DNA from: Rickettsiella endosymbiont of Dermanyssus gallinae
Lineage (GTDB): Bacteria > Pseudomonadota > Gammaproteobacteria > Diplorickettsiales > Diplorickettsiaceae
DNA length: 64,000 nt
Reading direction: 5' to 3'
Assembly: GCF_019285595.1 (NCBI RefSeq)
Contig: NZ_CP079094.1
Coordinates: 1,116,001 to 1,180,000 of the forward strand
The position numbers and the translations under genes are program-made. Below the pieces are notes generated by a model, which saw only the letters and a list, made by a program, of their open reading frames with translations, searched no databases and was not told the DNA's origin. Shown one piece after another: positions 9,201 through 17,689 of this stretch; the stretch's first letter is position 1, and each line of letters begins with the position of its first letter.

Positions 9201-10701
9201 CTTCCTGAAAAAAATCCTTCAGCGTGTTTTCAGCCATCATCCCATACATCGCCATGCCCGATACACGGCCTAGTTTATTCAAATACATTAAGGTTTTTTG
9301 ATGCTCAACTAAGACACCAACCTGATCGTTAGCCGCGCCTGTTACAACGGTTTTATCGGGTAACTGAAGTAACTGCGCACGCTTAGTTTCCGATAGCGAT
9401 GGATCGGCAAGAAACACTAGAAATTGCTCACTGTTAATTTTGATTTCACTAAATTCTCTTGATTTCTCCTTTTCTTCATTGAACTCATCCACATCCTTCC
9501 ATGAAATCTCACAGCCTTCTTCTAGCGTATTTCTTTTACGTCGAGCAGGAGGGTGATATCCGCTAGGGCCCGGTAAACAATTCTCTGACTGTATCCTTTC
9601 ATAATGCTGAATGACAATATTCCATTCTGCCGTTGATAAATGTTCAAACAGCGTGGAAAAATCCTCTGTGCTATGCATAATTGAAGCAACCGTTTCTTTA
9701 AGGTTATTAATAACATAGCGACGTTGATCGGATTTTAAATGTTCAAGTAGAATAGTGAAATCATCCACGCTGTGGATAATCGAAGACAATCGTTGTTTAA
9801 TATTCTCAAATACGTAATGGCGCTGATCAGACCTTAACCCTTTAGTAATGATATCAAAATCATAGACGGTATCGATGATTGAAACTAAGGTTTCCTTAAA
9901 ATTATCAAACACTTGCCTACGTCGTTTAGTACTTAAAGCTCTAAAACGATTATAAAAGTCACAAGCATTAAACACATATCTACTTTGCTGATGATCTAAA
10001 TTTTTAATAACGCGAACAAAATCATCCAAGTTATTAATGATTACCGCTAACTTTCCTTTAAGCGTAACAAGCATATCGGTACGATACTTAGGCTCTAAAT
10101 GTCCCAGTAAAATATACAAGTCATCTACATGCTGGATCAACGAAGATAAGCGTTGTTTAACCCCATCAAACACATAACGGTATTGATCGGGTCTTAAATC
10201 TTTAATAATGACAATAAAACTATGGGGGCTATCGATAATAGAAACTAACATTTCTTTAAAATTATCAAATAGTTCCCTACGTTGCGCTGCTTCTAACGCA
10301 TCCCAAAAACCATAAAAATGATAAGCATTAAGTATATACCTACGTTGCTCAGACTCTAATCCTTTAACAACGATAAGAAAATCATAGACGTTCTGAAGAA
10401 TTGAAGCTAACTTTCCTTTAAGAAGAAGGAGCAATTCCGTACGTTGCGCGGGCTCTAATTCGGTAAGAATAAGCGATAAATCATTTGAATTATGAATAAA
10501 CGAAGCTAATCTTCTTTTAACACTATCAAACACAGAACGACGTTGATCAGGTTCTAACCCGTGAGTAACAATAGTAAAACTATCCATACTATTGATGAGA
10601 TCAACTATCCCCTCCTTATAATAATCAAATACATACCTACGTTGCTGTTCAGAACCTAAGTTTTTAAAAAAATTATAAAAATCATGCGCATCTTCAAACA
10701 T
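6214..10701 (-). CDS. 1495-aa toxin-like protein: helical tandem repeats, TcdA/TcdB-like pore region, RTX-like motifs
   Basis: Start supported by AGGAGG about 10 bases before the ATG. Residues 1-365 are about ten units of 35-40 residues (D(F/L)..(I/V)..L...QRR.VF...K..L.SII), an all-helical solenoid of a type I cannot name. A basic stretch ARRKR lies near 385. Residues 495-635 are Gly/Ala/Ile-rich and hydrophobic (GVAINIGFIAGGQVF, GIMGDSIFLGVDGAEIGIEI, GPIGATIGAVVF), resembling the membrane-inserting region of TcdA/TcdB-like toxins. Around 830-885 are calcium-loop-like motifs (NLGDGNDR, LGDGND, HGGNGTN), followed by a beta-rich C-terminus. No signal peptide, so secretion by a type I or IV system is inferred. 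No glycosyltransferase DxD domain is obvious. It sits with two ankyrin genes between ruvA and ruvB. Confidence 0.65.
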   Translation of the reverse strand: MFEDAHDFYNFFKNLGSEQQRRYVFDYYKEGIVDLINSMDSFTIVTHGLEPDQRRSVFDSVKRRLASFIHNSNDLSLILTELEPAQRTELLLLLKGKLASILQNVYDFLIVVKGLESEQRRYILNAYHFYGFWDALEAAQRRELFDNFKEMLVSIIDSPHSFIVIIKDLRPDQYRYVFDGVKQRLSSLIQHVDDLYILLGHLEPKYRTDMLVTLKGKLAVIINNLDDFVRVIKNLDHQQSRYVFNACDFYNRFRALSTKRRRQVFDNFKETLVSIIDTVYDFDIITKGLRSDQRHYVFENIKQRLSSIIHSVDDFTILLEHLKSDQRRYVINNLKETVASIMHSTEDFSTLFEHLSTAEWNIVIQHYERIQSENCLPGPSGYHPPARRKRNTLEEGCEISWKDVDEFNEEKEKSREFSEIKINSEQFLVFLADPSLSETKRAQLLQLPDKTVVTGAANDQVGVLVEHQKTLMYLNKLGRVSGMAMYGMMAENTLKDFFQEDYTGVAINIGFIAGGQVFAKLAEKASIKGTKLILNDQRLLGRSFRMASPFLARGTSVYIVYDLVNQIKSYQQGNPDAVAGIMGDSIFLGVDGAEIGIEIAEGLGFLEGVSSVTGPIGATIGAVVFIGTDVYLAVKQVDKIDALIHLSSTEKFIEGLRAFVGMNPKQYLQHLMEEKQANNRLFKQGIDFLKNHTSLQRAILPTANVVEVCNTLIYRENCPDIALCHTISHRANCSPLDFLGCQPDQFGNYFKYKTRKDCTNKLDIYLNNTVLLDRKVNDIHWSRTKPDALEGDLFCAPTGDDGAIPSEGAYFCDKAMGIEYADARTGNTTLINLGDGNDRVIGFPQGDHVVIVGNGHKIAHLGDGNDSFLLEGHTISGTLHGGNGTNTLDLGLFAKEQKTISVNLKNTRSLIYFTEQAKNQLIPLRVNRISNILLRANKQDSVRIGCHTRYSDARGGENQHNPDVIFIPKNKHCEYALKLIIRPYTNVLNHARNRNSQFTYSVPIVNKGEAAVSLLEAGGLHRFAFAYTLNDINRLEKTNNTLSLSFIEDQIDTRLINDTDRYGIENEFTLRITQYASNQLVLQLSDNAEIRVEGNNFYAFQSTNRSIDDIIKDCSKTANRLKLTIFVQSLPSNETIAIGHGKHDVLPNDPYRRSHLIGNGGENVFVIRSGHKILDVHKLPLPEVVIYDRDDANLIDTLDLREISNQLQKDLGLSVQARTMLIGDDVAIALFTSMQGVDCLISTIRLKNAVLKKWTSRLHIVLQHAPMKMDAGWALKPIPLEFPHDKDIMVINPEDVEENTTIVSAKKAGDYHFYRLGDNLLISNVLDSRITESERYALSLQAFYQTPKLESLSIVFEDKSITLKHEIARIKNATAFKDQITHYRQAKNNLLFNKAPEHPAVHQRKRRDAKNSASHSAICGAIRHRFFKSPLPQVEGKTNNIPGLKIFNPSQFDGSGLLLLMANLLGCKLAPVPTEENDPRFYSEDFVLQALQKKF

Positions 10702-10769
10702 CGCTTGAAGTCCTCCTTGGAATTATCATGGACTTGATTGCAATGTCTAACACATCGCATAAAAATTTC

Positions 10770-10809
10770 CACCCTGCTGTATAGGTTTTTATGTCGCCTC
10801 AGCAGGGTG
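10770..10809 (-). terminator. Terminator-like hairpin after the ankyrin gene
   Basis: CACCCTGCTG / CAGCAGGGTG, perfect 10-bp stem with a 20-base loop. Read on the minus strand it is followed by GGAAATTTTT. It separates the ankyrin gene from the downstream toxin-like gene, suggesting separate transcription. Confidence 0.6.
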
Positions 10810-10823
10810 AATCAAGCCTTCTA

Positions 10824-12263
10824 TTAAGCGGGTTTGAATGCTTTATTTTCTCCTTCTTCAGAGGTATTCGATAAAGGTACACCGCTTAGGCTTTCCGCGG
10901 TAGGTAATTTAAACAGTCTACTTGTCATACCTAATGGCAGGGCTTCAGTTTTTTTCACACAGTTTGTTACAGCTTCTATTCTGCTTGAAAAATTAGGAAA
11001 ACTTTTTAACGTATCACCATTGATAGATGCTAGCACTGTTTCATTACTCAGCATATCGATTAGCTTTAAAGTAGCATAAAGAGAATAATCACTAACACCC
11101 ATCTTTTTATCTTCCATCGCTTGTATTTCTTGCCTAATACAATCCCATCGGTTTGATAGATAAGCGAGCTCCTGATGCAAAGGAGCAACGGGCTGACGAA
11201 GAATCGTAGGTTTTAAAAGCATTGGATTTTTTAATAAAACAATCTTAAATTTTTCAGCGCAATCACCTAATATTGAACTCTTTTTCTCTGTAGAAGCCTC
11301 TCTATATTCGGATAACTTAGCGGTTATAAATCTACTAACCCCTTGCAATTCTTGCTGAATATAATCCCACCCGTTTGATAGATAAGTGAACACTTGATAT
11401 AAAGAAGGAGCAACGGACTGATATAAAACCCCAGGTTTGAAAAATAGTGGATTTTCTAATAAAATAATCTTAAATTTTTCAAGGCAGTCATCTAATATTA
11501 ATTTTTTTTCTTCTATAGAAGCCGCACTATATCCTGATAACTTAGCTTTTATAAACGCATCAATTAAAGGATAAAAGTTTTCTTTTGCCGCATAGTGTAG
11601 CGCTGTCATCCCATTTTTATCCTCTACTAAATAATCAGCACCATGATCTAAGAGTATTTCATTAACTACTTCGCTTCTATAGTACAAAACATTTACATGG
11701 AGAAGCGTCTGCCCTTTTTTATCGGGCATATTAATATTAGCGCCCGCACTAATAAGGCTCTTTAATATCTCATTATCTTTTGTGTCCTGTGCTAATGCAT
11801 TATGGATGATTGCATCGCCATCTTCACCGATAGTATTAATAACCGCACCAGCGCCTGCCTCTAACAGCATATCGACGATTTCAGTTTCACCATGTAATAC
11901 CGGTGATTGAAGCAATGTGTACCCTCTATCATTAATCTCTTTAACATCAGCCCCATTTTCTATAAAAATCTGAATTAATGGTGTAATAAAATTAAAGCAT
12001 GCTTCGCTAATTGGCGAAGCACCAGACTTGTCTTTTAAATTAATATTTGCGCCATAGCGTAATAATAAACGGATTAAATCTTCCCGATTGGGTGTGTACC
12101 CACAAAGCTCTTCATTCGCAAGATAATGCAATGCGGATTCGCCATGCTTGTTTAGTATCCAATTTGCAACGTCACGGTGTTGATGTTTCCTTAAAAAATC
12201 TTCAACCGTCGCAAGATTTCCTTCAATAATAAATGCTTTAAATTTTTCAATCTCTTCTTTCAT
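10824..12263 (-). CDS. Ankyrin-repeat protein with an internal C-terminal duplication
   Basis: 479 residues, no signal peptide or membrane segment. About six ankyrin repeats span residues 37-235 (GESALHYLANEEL, LLLRYGANINLKDKSGASP, LLEAGAGAVINTIGEDGDA, GQTLLHVNVLYY, NGMTALHYAAKEN). Behind them an about 80-residue unit occurs twice: YSAASIEEKKLILDDCLEKFK...YLSNGWDYIQQE and YREASTEKKSSILGDCAEKFK...YLSNRWDCIRQE. The C-terminus is Ser/Glu-rich. Eukaryote-like repeats in this setting suggest a protein delivered into the host cell, but no secretion signal can be proven by eye. Confidence 0.8.
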   Translation of the reverse strand: MKEEIEKFKAFIIEGNLATVEDFLRKHQHRDVANWILNKHGESALHYLANEELCGYTPNREDLIRLLLRYGANINLKDKSGASPISEACFNFITPLIQIFIENGADVKEINDRGYTLLQSPVLHGETEIVDMLLEAGAGAVINTIGEDGDAIIHNALAQDTKDNEILKSLISAGANINMPDKKGQTLLHVNVLYYRSEVVNEILLDHGADYLVEDKNGMTALHYAAKENFYPLIDAFIKAKLSGYSAASIEEKKLILDDCLEKFKIILLENPLFFKPGVLYQSVAPSLYQVFTYLSNGWDYIQQELQGVSRFITAKLSEYREASTEKKSSILGDCAEKFKIVLLKNPMLLKPTILRQPVAPLHQELAYLSNRWDCIRQEIQAMEDKKMGVSDYSLYATLKLIDMLSNETVLASINGDTLKSFPNFSSRIEAVTNCVKKTEALPLGMTSRLFKLPTAESLSGVPLSNTSEEGENKAFKPA

Positions 12264-12419
12264 TTATTTCATCTCCCTATTATTTATAATCCAGATCATT
12301 ATAAATGGTTTCATAAAAAAATCATTTCACAAAACAATTAACATTATCTTTTAGGTAAAAATCAAACGAATGAAATAAATTTAATAGCGGAGAATCAATG
12401 GAAGTAGTTGGTTTAACGC

Positions 12420-13034
12420 TTAGCGCGTATCCATATTTTTTAAAGCGGTACGAATCAACATTTCAACCGATAAATTATCCACTTTAATTTTTAATACCGC
12501 ACGATTGGCTTCTTGAGGCTTATAACCTAAGGCAATCAGCGCAGAAATAGCATCTTGTTGATACTGGCGAGAAATATCTGTTTTACCACCCACGGTGGCG
12601 ATCGGTTTATGCGACTCCCTATTAACCAGTACACTTAATCGATCGCGCATTTCAATCACTAAACGTTCGGCAGTCTTTTGCCCAATACCGGGAACACGCT
12701 GTAATGTCGCAATATCTTGCTGCTCCACGCACGCAATTAATTCCCATGATTCAATTTTAGATAAAATACCTAAAGCTACTTTAGGGCCCACACCATTTAC
12801 TTTTAAAAGCTGGGAAAATAAAGCACGCTCTTGTGGATCACTAAAGCCATATAAATAATGTCCGTCTTCACGAACAATAAATTGCGTATAAAGCATCACT
12901 TCTTGGCCTAATTCAGGCAGCTGATAAAAAGTATGCATCGATGCTTGTACTTCATAGGTAAATGCATTCGCCATTTCTAATAGCAAAAAAGGTGGTTGTT
13001 TTTCAATCAGCTTGCCGCGTAATCGATTAATCAT
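12420..13034 (-). CDS. ruvA: Holliday junction DNA-binding protein RuvA
   Basis: Tetrameric junction-binding partner of RuvB. 204 residues: N-terminal OB fold ([20 protein letters not shown]), two helix-hairpin-helix motifs ([16 protein letters not shown] and [19 protein letters not shown]), flexible linker, and the C-terminal RuvB-contact domain ([18 protein letters not shown]). Its start codon overlaps the ruvC stop (ATGA), indicating translational coupling. Confidence 0.98.
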   Translation of the reverse strand: MINRLRGKLIEKQPPFLLLEMANAFTYEVQASMHTFYQLPELGQEVMLYTQFIVREDGHYLYGFSDPQERALFSQLLKVNGVGPKVALGILSKIESWELIACVEQQDIATLQRVPGIGQKTAERLVIEMRDRLSVLVNRESHKPIATVGGKTDISRQYQQDAISALIALGYKPQEANRAVLKIKVDNLSVEMLIRTALKNMDTR

Positions 13035-13561
13035 CGTAATCTTCCTCGTCGAAATCGTTTCTGTATTCCCATTGTTTGGGCGAGTGCTGTTTGTAGCGGT
13101 TTTGATTGCGCATGACAGACGGCAATCGCAAGTGCATCTGCCGCATCGGCTTGAGGAGAATCGCTTAAATTAAGCAACAAGCGCACCATATGCTGTACTT
13201 GTTGTTTATTTGCCGCACCATAGCCTACGACTGACTGTTTAACTTGTCGCGCCGAATATTCACTGACAGAAAGTTCAGATACCGCGGCCGCCACAATGGC
13301 AGCACCCCTGGCTTGACCTAACTTAAGTGCCGCATTGGGATTGATGTGAAAAAAAACTTGTTCAATGGCAACCTCAGTCGGTTTATATTGATTTAATACA
13401 ATTTGCAAACCATCAAATATTTTTTTTAAACGTTCTGAAAAAGGATTCTTACCTAATTTGATACAACCACTATCTAAATAAGTGAGTTTCGATTCAGCAC
13501 TTTGTATAACCCCATATCCGGTAATACAAGAACCAGGATCGATACCCAAAATAATAGTCAT
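13031..13561 (-). CDS. ruvC: Crossover junction endodeoxyribonuclease RuvC
   Basis: Resolvase that cuts Holliday junctions moved by RuvAB. 176 residues with an RNase H-like fold. Catalytic acidic residues are visible in [12 protein letters not shown] (D7), VAIEQVF (E67 region), and the C-terminal [12 protein letters not shown]. Overlaps ruvA by 4 bases and lies 25 bases after yebC. Confidence 0.98.
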   Translation of the reverse strand: MTIILGIDPGSCITGYGVIQSAESKLTYLDSGCIKLGKNPFSERLKKIFDGLQIVLNQYKPTEVAIEQVFFHINPNAALKLGQARGAAIVAAAVSELSVSEYSARQVKQSVVGYGAANKQQVQHMVRLLLNLSDSPQADAADALAIAVCHAQSKPLQTALAQTMGIQKRFRRGRLR

Positions 13562-13586
13562 ATTTAATACTCACAGCAAGAAGCGT

Positions 13587-14303
13587 CTATTCCTGATTAG
13601 AATACACCATCTGCACGTCGTCTAAATCTTCTAACATCGCGGTTAAACGTTCCATCTTCTCTGCATCATCACCTGTCAATGCAACATGCGTCGCTGCCAA
13701 CCAAGTAACTTCACTATTGGCAGGCATTAATTTTTTTTCTTCAAATAATGATTTTAATTGTGGCAACAATGTCTCTGAGCTAAACACATCAATACTTTTA
13801 TCGGGATAAGTCACCACGTCGTCTGCGCCCGCCTCTAATGCTATCTCTAAGATCTTTTCTTCTTCAGCATCTGGCTCAAACGTAATAACGCCTTTTTTAT
13901 TAAATAAATAAGCAACAGAACCGCTAGTACCTAAATTACCACCGCATTTTGTAAATGCATGTCGTACTTCAGCAACCGTTCGATTCCGATTATCCGTTAA
14001 TACATCAACGAGAACGGCCACACCTTTTGGCCCATATCCTTCATAACGTATTTCTTCCATCTGCGCGCCTTCTAAGCCACCCGCTCCTTTTTTAGTAGCA
14101 CGCTCAATCGTATCTTTACTCATATTCGCCGATAAGGCTTTATCAACCGCTAAACGTAAACGCGGATTTTTACTCAGATCCCCGCCGCCCATTCGCGCCG
14201 CGACCGTAATTTCACGAATCAATTTGGTAAATAATTTACCGCGTTTAGCATCTTGTGCATTTTTTCGATGCTGAATATTTGCCCATTTACTGTGTCCAGC
14301 CAT
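13587..14303 (-). CDS. yebC: YebC/TACO1-family protein
   Basis: 238 residues, normal length, starting [20 protein letters not shown] with the family signatures [16 protein letters not shown] and [21 protein letters not shown]. Family members act as transcription factors or help ribosomes through difficult sequences. Placed directly before ruvC as in most gammaproteobacteria. Confidence 0.96.
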   Translation of the reverse strand: MAGHSKWANIQHRKNAQDAKRGKLFTKLIREITVAARMGGGDLSKNPRLRLAVDKALSANMSKDTIERATKKGAGGLEGAQMEEIRYEGYGPKGVAVLVDVLTDNRNRTVAEVRHAFTKCGGNLGTSGSVAYLFNKKGVITFEPDAEEEKILEIALEAGADDVVTYPDKSIDVFSSETLLPQLKSLFEEKKLMPANSEVTWLAATHVALTGDDAEKMERLTAMLEDLDDVQMVYSNQE

Positions 14304-14322
14304 ACTACACTTCTCTTATTTT

Positions 14323-14381
14323 TATACTCGTCGCACTTGAGTTTTCGGCTGTGTTGCCGAAAATCCTACTGCTGTGAGTAT
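14323..14381. repeat. Short deletion form of the 126-bp repeat family
   Basis: Has the family ends (TATACTCGTCGCACTTGAG... and ...CTGCTGTGAGTAT) but only 59 bp. The arms TTTTCGGC / GCCGAAAA form a hairpin around a 6-base loop. It fills the gap between yebC and the membrane-protein gene. Confidence 0.75.
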
Positions 14382-14387
14382 GTTAAC

Positions 14388-15185
14388 TTACCGCGCTCCT
14401 AACGCAGACTCATCTTGACAAAAAATTTGTTGGTACTGGATTGCCGATATTAATGACATAAAAGGCAATAACCAAATCAAACCAATCCCTAATGTTACAA
14501 GACCTATTCCTAAAAATAAAAGACTAGCCAGTAACAATAAAGCTATATTTTTAAATACATGCTGATTAATTGACTTAAAGGCCACCGCAAAACTTTCTTT
14601 AAGCGACATTTTTTTATCTAAAATCAATAACATGCTCATCGTAATCAGCATGGCGATATAGGTAAATAAAATAACAAATACAATAAATTGTATTACCATA
14701 CCAAACGCAAAAGTATTTTCTAACCCGGGCGTATTAACTTTGTTTAGAATGAGTTTGCCCCCGGTAACTAAAAGAAAGTTCAATAAATAAAAACTAAGCG
14801 CAATGATCGTTAACGGTTTCCAGGCTTTACGAAACTCAAAAACCATCGTTGAACTAATGGCTTGATGGCGAAGGTGTTGTAACGCTAAAAAAACCAGCGA
14901 CATACTCAACAATAAACGTAATACTTCAAAAAAACCGCCGGCAATAAATCCGCCTATCGCCCCTACTTTATAAAACTGCAATACCGAGCAAACAGTCACG
15001 AAAAATTGAAATACAACATAAATGCCCGCTAGGGTAAGAAATAGTAAGGCAAACCCACCCCAAAAAGATTTTTTCATGCCTTTTATTCGATGCCAGGCTT
15101 CCTTATAAATAGCAACGATAGGAATTGAATACTGACCTGTCGTTGCTTTAACTAAATTAGGTGGTAACGATTGTGACATAAACAA
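14388..15185 (-). CDS. Polytopic inner-membrane protein of unknown function
   Basis: 265 residues, about six hydrophobic segments: near 42-68, 75-105, 127-147, 160-190, 208-235 and the C-terminal third. Somewhat like YciC/BPSS1780-type membrane proteins (cytosolic N-terminus ending in AWHRIKGMKKSFW, then membrane helices with Gly-rich turns such as LGIGLVTLGIGLIWLLPF). Lies 5 bases after aspS in the aspS-yebC-ruvC-ruvA cluster, so co-transcribed. Confidence 0.7.
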   Translation of the reverse strand: MFMSQSLPPNLVKATTGQYSIPIVAIYKEAWHRIKGMKKSFWGGFALLFLTLAGIYVVFQFFVTVCSVLQFYKVGAIGGFIAGGFFEVLRLLLSMSLVFLALQHLRHQAISSTMVFEFRKAWKPLTIIALSFYLLNFLLVTGGKLILNKVNTPGLENTFAFGMVIQFIVFVILFTYIAMLITMSMLLILDKKMSLKESFAVAFKSINQHVFKNIALLLLASLLFLGIGLVTLGIGLIWLLPFMSLISAIQYQQIFCQDESALGAR

Positions 15186-15190
15186 ACCCT

Positions 15191-16966
15191 CTATTTTTTT
15201 CGGACTTGAATGGATAATTCGTTCAGTTGCGCAAGACTCACCGCACTAGGTGCTTCTGTTAAAGGACAGCGGGCCGCCTGTGTTTTTGGAAATAAAATAA
15301 CATCGCGAATAGAGGATGCGCCGGTCATTAGCATGACTAAGCGATCCAAACCAAACGCAATACCACCGTGGGGAGGACAACCGTATTTTAGCGCTTCCAG
15401 TAAAAATCCAAATTTATCTTTTTGTTCTTGTTCTGTAATACCTAATAAATCAAAAACGGCGGCTTGTACACGAGAATCATGGATACGAATGGATCCACCA
15501 CCAACCTCACAGCCATTCAGTACCATATCGTAAGCACGAGAAAGGCAGGTAGCGCTTTTTGCTTGCAATTCATCTACATCAGCCACTTGAGGTGCTGTGA
15601 AGGGATGGTGTAACGCTTGCAAACGTTGTTCTTTTTCGTCGAATTCAAATAAAGGAAAATCGACGACCCATAACGGAGCAAAACCCTCTTTCACTAATTT
15701 AAAATCATGTCCACATTTAACGCGTAACGCGCCTAATGAATCACTCACGATTTTGGACTTGCCGGCACCAAAGAAAATAATATCGCCGGTTTGAGCACCG
15801 ACCCTTTCTAAAATAGCTGTCACTACCGGCTCAGGCATAAATTTAAGTATGGGTGATTGCAATCCTTCTAAACCTTTATCACGATCAACCACTTTAATAT
15901 AAGCCAAGCCTTTAGCACCCAAAATACTCACATAGTGGGAATATTCGTCAATCGTTTTTCGCGTTAAGTCCACGGCATTAGGAATACGCAGCGCAACAAC
16001 CCGCCCTTGCGGATCCGCCGCGGGATCAGCAAAAACCTTAAACTCAATCCCTTTGACTAAATCAGCGATATCAATTAACTCTAAAGGAATACGTAAATCA
16101 GGTTTATCACTACCATAACGTTGCATCGCTTCATGATAGCTCATACGCGGAAAAGGGTGTGGCAATGAAACCTGTAGAATTTCTTTAAACAAAGAACAAA
16201 TAAGATTTTCAGTCAGCTCTTGAATGGTTTTCTCATCACAAAACGAGAGCTCCATATCGAGCTGGGTAAATTCAGGTTGTCGATCCGCTCTCAAATCTTC
16301 ATCACGAAAACAACGCACCACTTGGTAATAGCGATCAAACCCCGACATCATCAACAATTGTTTAAATAATTGGGGGGATTGGGGTAAAGCATAAAATGAA
16401 CCCGGATGAACACGGCTAGGCACTAAGTAATCACGCGCGCCTTCCGGTGTGGCTTTGGTTAAAATAGGTGTTTCAAGCTCTAAAAAACTTTTTTCTTCAA
16501 GAAAGCGACGAATAAAGCTCACCACTTTGGTGCGCAAAATAAACCGTGCTTGCATATCAGGTCGGCGTAAATCCAGATAACGATACTTCAGCGCAACCTC
16601 TTCACTCACCGGGGTATAACTATCAATTGCAAAGGGTAATGCCAATGAACTATTTAAAATAGTTAGCTTAGCCACCTGAAGTTCTACTTTACCGGACTTA
16701 AGCTGCTTATTTTCCGTACCCGCAGGACGCAATCTGACCTGACCTTCCACTGCAATAACATATTCATTACGTAAGCTTTCAGCTTGTTTGAAAAGTTCAG
16801 TTTGCTCAGGATTAAAGACCAGTTGCAAAAGCCCGCTACGGTCACGTAAATCAACAAAAATAATACCACCATGGTCGCGCCTATGGTGAACCCAACCTCC
16901 AACGTGAACGGTTTTTTGCAGGAGATCGTCGCCTACTTGGCTACAATAATGTGTTCTTTGCGTCAT
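15191..16966 (-). CDS. aspS: Aspartyl-tRNA synthetase (class II)
   Basis: 591 residues. N-terminal anticodon-binding OB fold ([26 protein letters not shown]), class II motif 1 near [20 protein letters not shown], motif 2 ([18 protein letters not shown]), the bacterial GAD insertion domain, and motif 3 ([15 protein letters not shown]). The bacterial-type insertion and length distinguish it from archaeal AspRS. Follows fmdB by 18 bases. Confidence 0.98.
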   Translation of the reverse strand: MTQRTHYCSQVGDDLLQKTVHVGGWVHHRRDHGGIIFVDLRDRSGLLQLVFNPEQTELFKQAESLRNEYVIAVEGQVRLRPAGTENKQLKSGKVELQVAKLTILNSSLALPFAIDSYTPVSEEVALKYRYLDLRRPDMQARFILRTKVVSFIRRFLEEKSFLELETPILTKATPEGARDYLVPSRVHPGSFYALPQSPQLFKQLLMMSGFDRYYQVVRCFRDEDLRADRQPEFTQLDMELSFCDEKTIQELTENLICSLFKEILQVSLPHPFPRMSYHEAMQRYGSDKPDLRIPLELIDIADLVKGIEFKVFADPAADPQGRVVALRIPNAVDLTRKTIDEYSHYVSILGAKGLAYIKVVDRDKGLEGLQSPILKFMPEPVVTAILERVGAQTGDIIFFGAGKSKIVSDSLGALRVKCGHDFKLVKEGFAPLWVVDFPLFEFDEKEQRLQALHHPFTAPQVADVDELQAKSATCLSRAYDMVLNGCEVGGGSIRIHDSRVQAAVFDLLGITEQEQKDKFGFLLEALKYGCPPHGGIAFGLDRLVMLMTGASSIRDVILFPKTQAARCPLTEAPSAVSLAQLNELSIQVRKK

Positions 16967-16984
16967 AATTTTTAACTCATGTAA

Positions 16985-17317
16985 CTACTCATCGGTTTTA
17001 TCCGATTTTTTTATAGGTGATTTTTCAATTTTTTTAGATTCAGTCGCCAGCTCTTTTTTAGGCGCTTCTTTTTCAGTCTTTTTCTTGGTTGAGACAGCCT
17101 CTTTATTTTCCTGGCTTTCCGTATTCGGCTTCGCTTGGTTTTTAAAATCAGTCACATACCAACCCGTACCCTTTAAATGGAAGGCCGGTGCAGAAATGAG
17201 TTTTTTAAGCGTTTCTTCTCCGCACACCGGGCAATTAGTCAATGCCTCATCTTTAAAGCTCTGAATGGTATCAAAATGGTGGCCGCAAGCAGTACATTGA
17301 TACTCGTAAATAGGCAT
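16985..17317 (-). CDS. FmdB-family zinc-ribbon protein
   Basis: 110 residues: [16 protein letters not shown] and CPVCGEET give a CxxC...CxxC zinc ribbon, followed by the usual [19 protein letters not shown] and a Lys/Glu-rich disordered tail. The family is often encoded just before aspS in proteobacteria; its role is unclear and may be regulatory. First gene of the aspS-ruvA transcription unit. Confidence 0.9.
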   Translation of the reverse strand: MPIYEYQCTACGHHFDTIQSFKDEALTNCPVCGEETLKKLISAPAFHLKGTGWYVTDFKNQAKPNTESQENKEAVSTKKKTEKEAPKKELATESKKIEKSPIKKSDKTDE

Positions 17318-17414
17318 AGTGGTTCCTTAACTCCTCTCTTTATAATTAGTTAGTATAGTCGCATTGTAGTCGAAGCGGCGGATACACTACCTCAAATACC
17401 TATCCCTCTTCATA

Positions 17415-17540
17415 TATACTCTTCGCACTTGAATTTTCGGCAGCGTTCCCGCTCAATTCGCAATCCTCATGTATCATATATACACTGCGGTTGCTTCATT
17501 TTCGCGGCGCCTTGCCGAAAACCCCATTGCTGTGAGTATA
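17415..17540. repeat. 126-bp repeat, copy 1
   Basis: Ends TATACTC and GAGTATA are inverted. The inner part contains TTTTCGGCAGCG and a matching CGCCTTGCCGAAAA arm. Occupies the gap between fmdB and the ankyrin gene. Confidence 0.85.
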
Positions 17541-17593
17541 CGAGCGGTATAAACAAAAAATGGGGATAAAGCCTAATTTTCTAGGCAGCCATC

Positions 17594-17636
17594 AGCTGGC
17601 GGGTATTTTAATCGAGTGTGTAATATTCCGCCAGCT
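17594..17636. other. Hairpin in intergenic DNA
   Basis: AGCTGGCGG / CCGCCAGCT, perfect 9-bp arms about 25 bases apart, extended imperfectly by A/T pairs. No T-tract, so not an obvious terminator. Otherwise 17541-17689 holds nothing recognised. Confidence 0.5.
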
Positions 17637-17689
17637 TTGTATCTATAGAGGACAGAGGAAAAGACGTATTGGCCGCTTTGGAGATCTAC

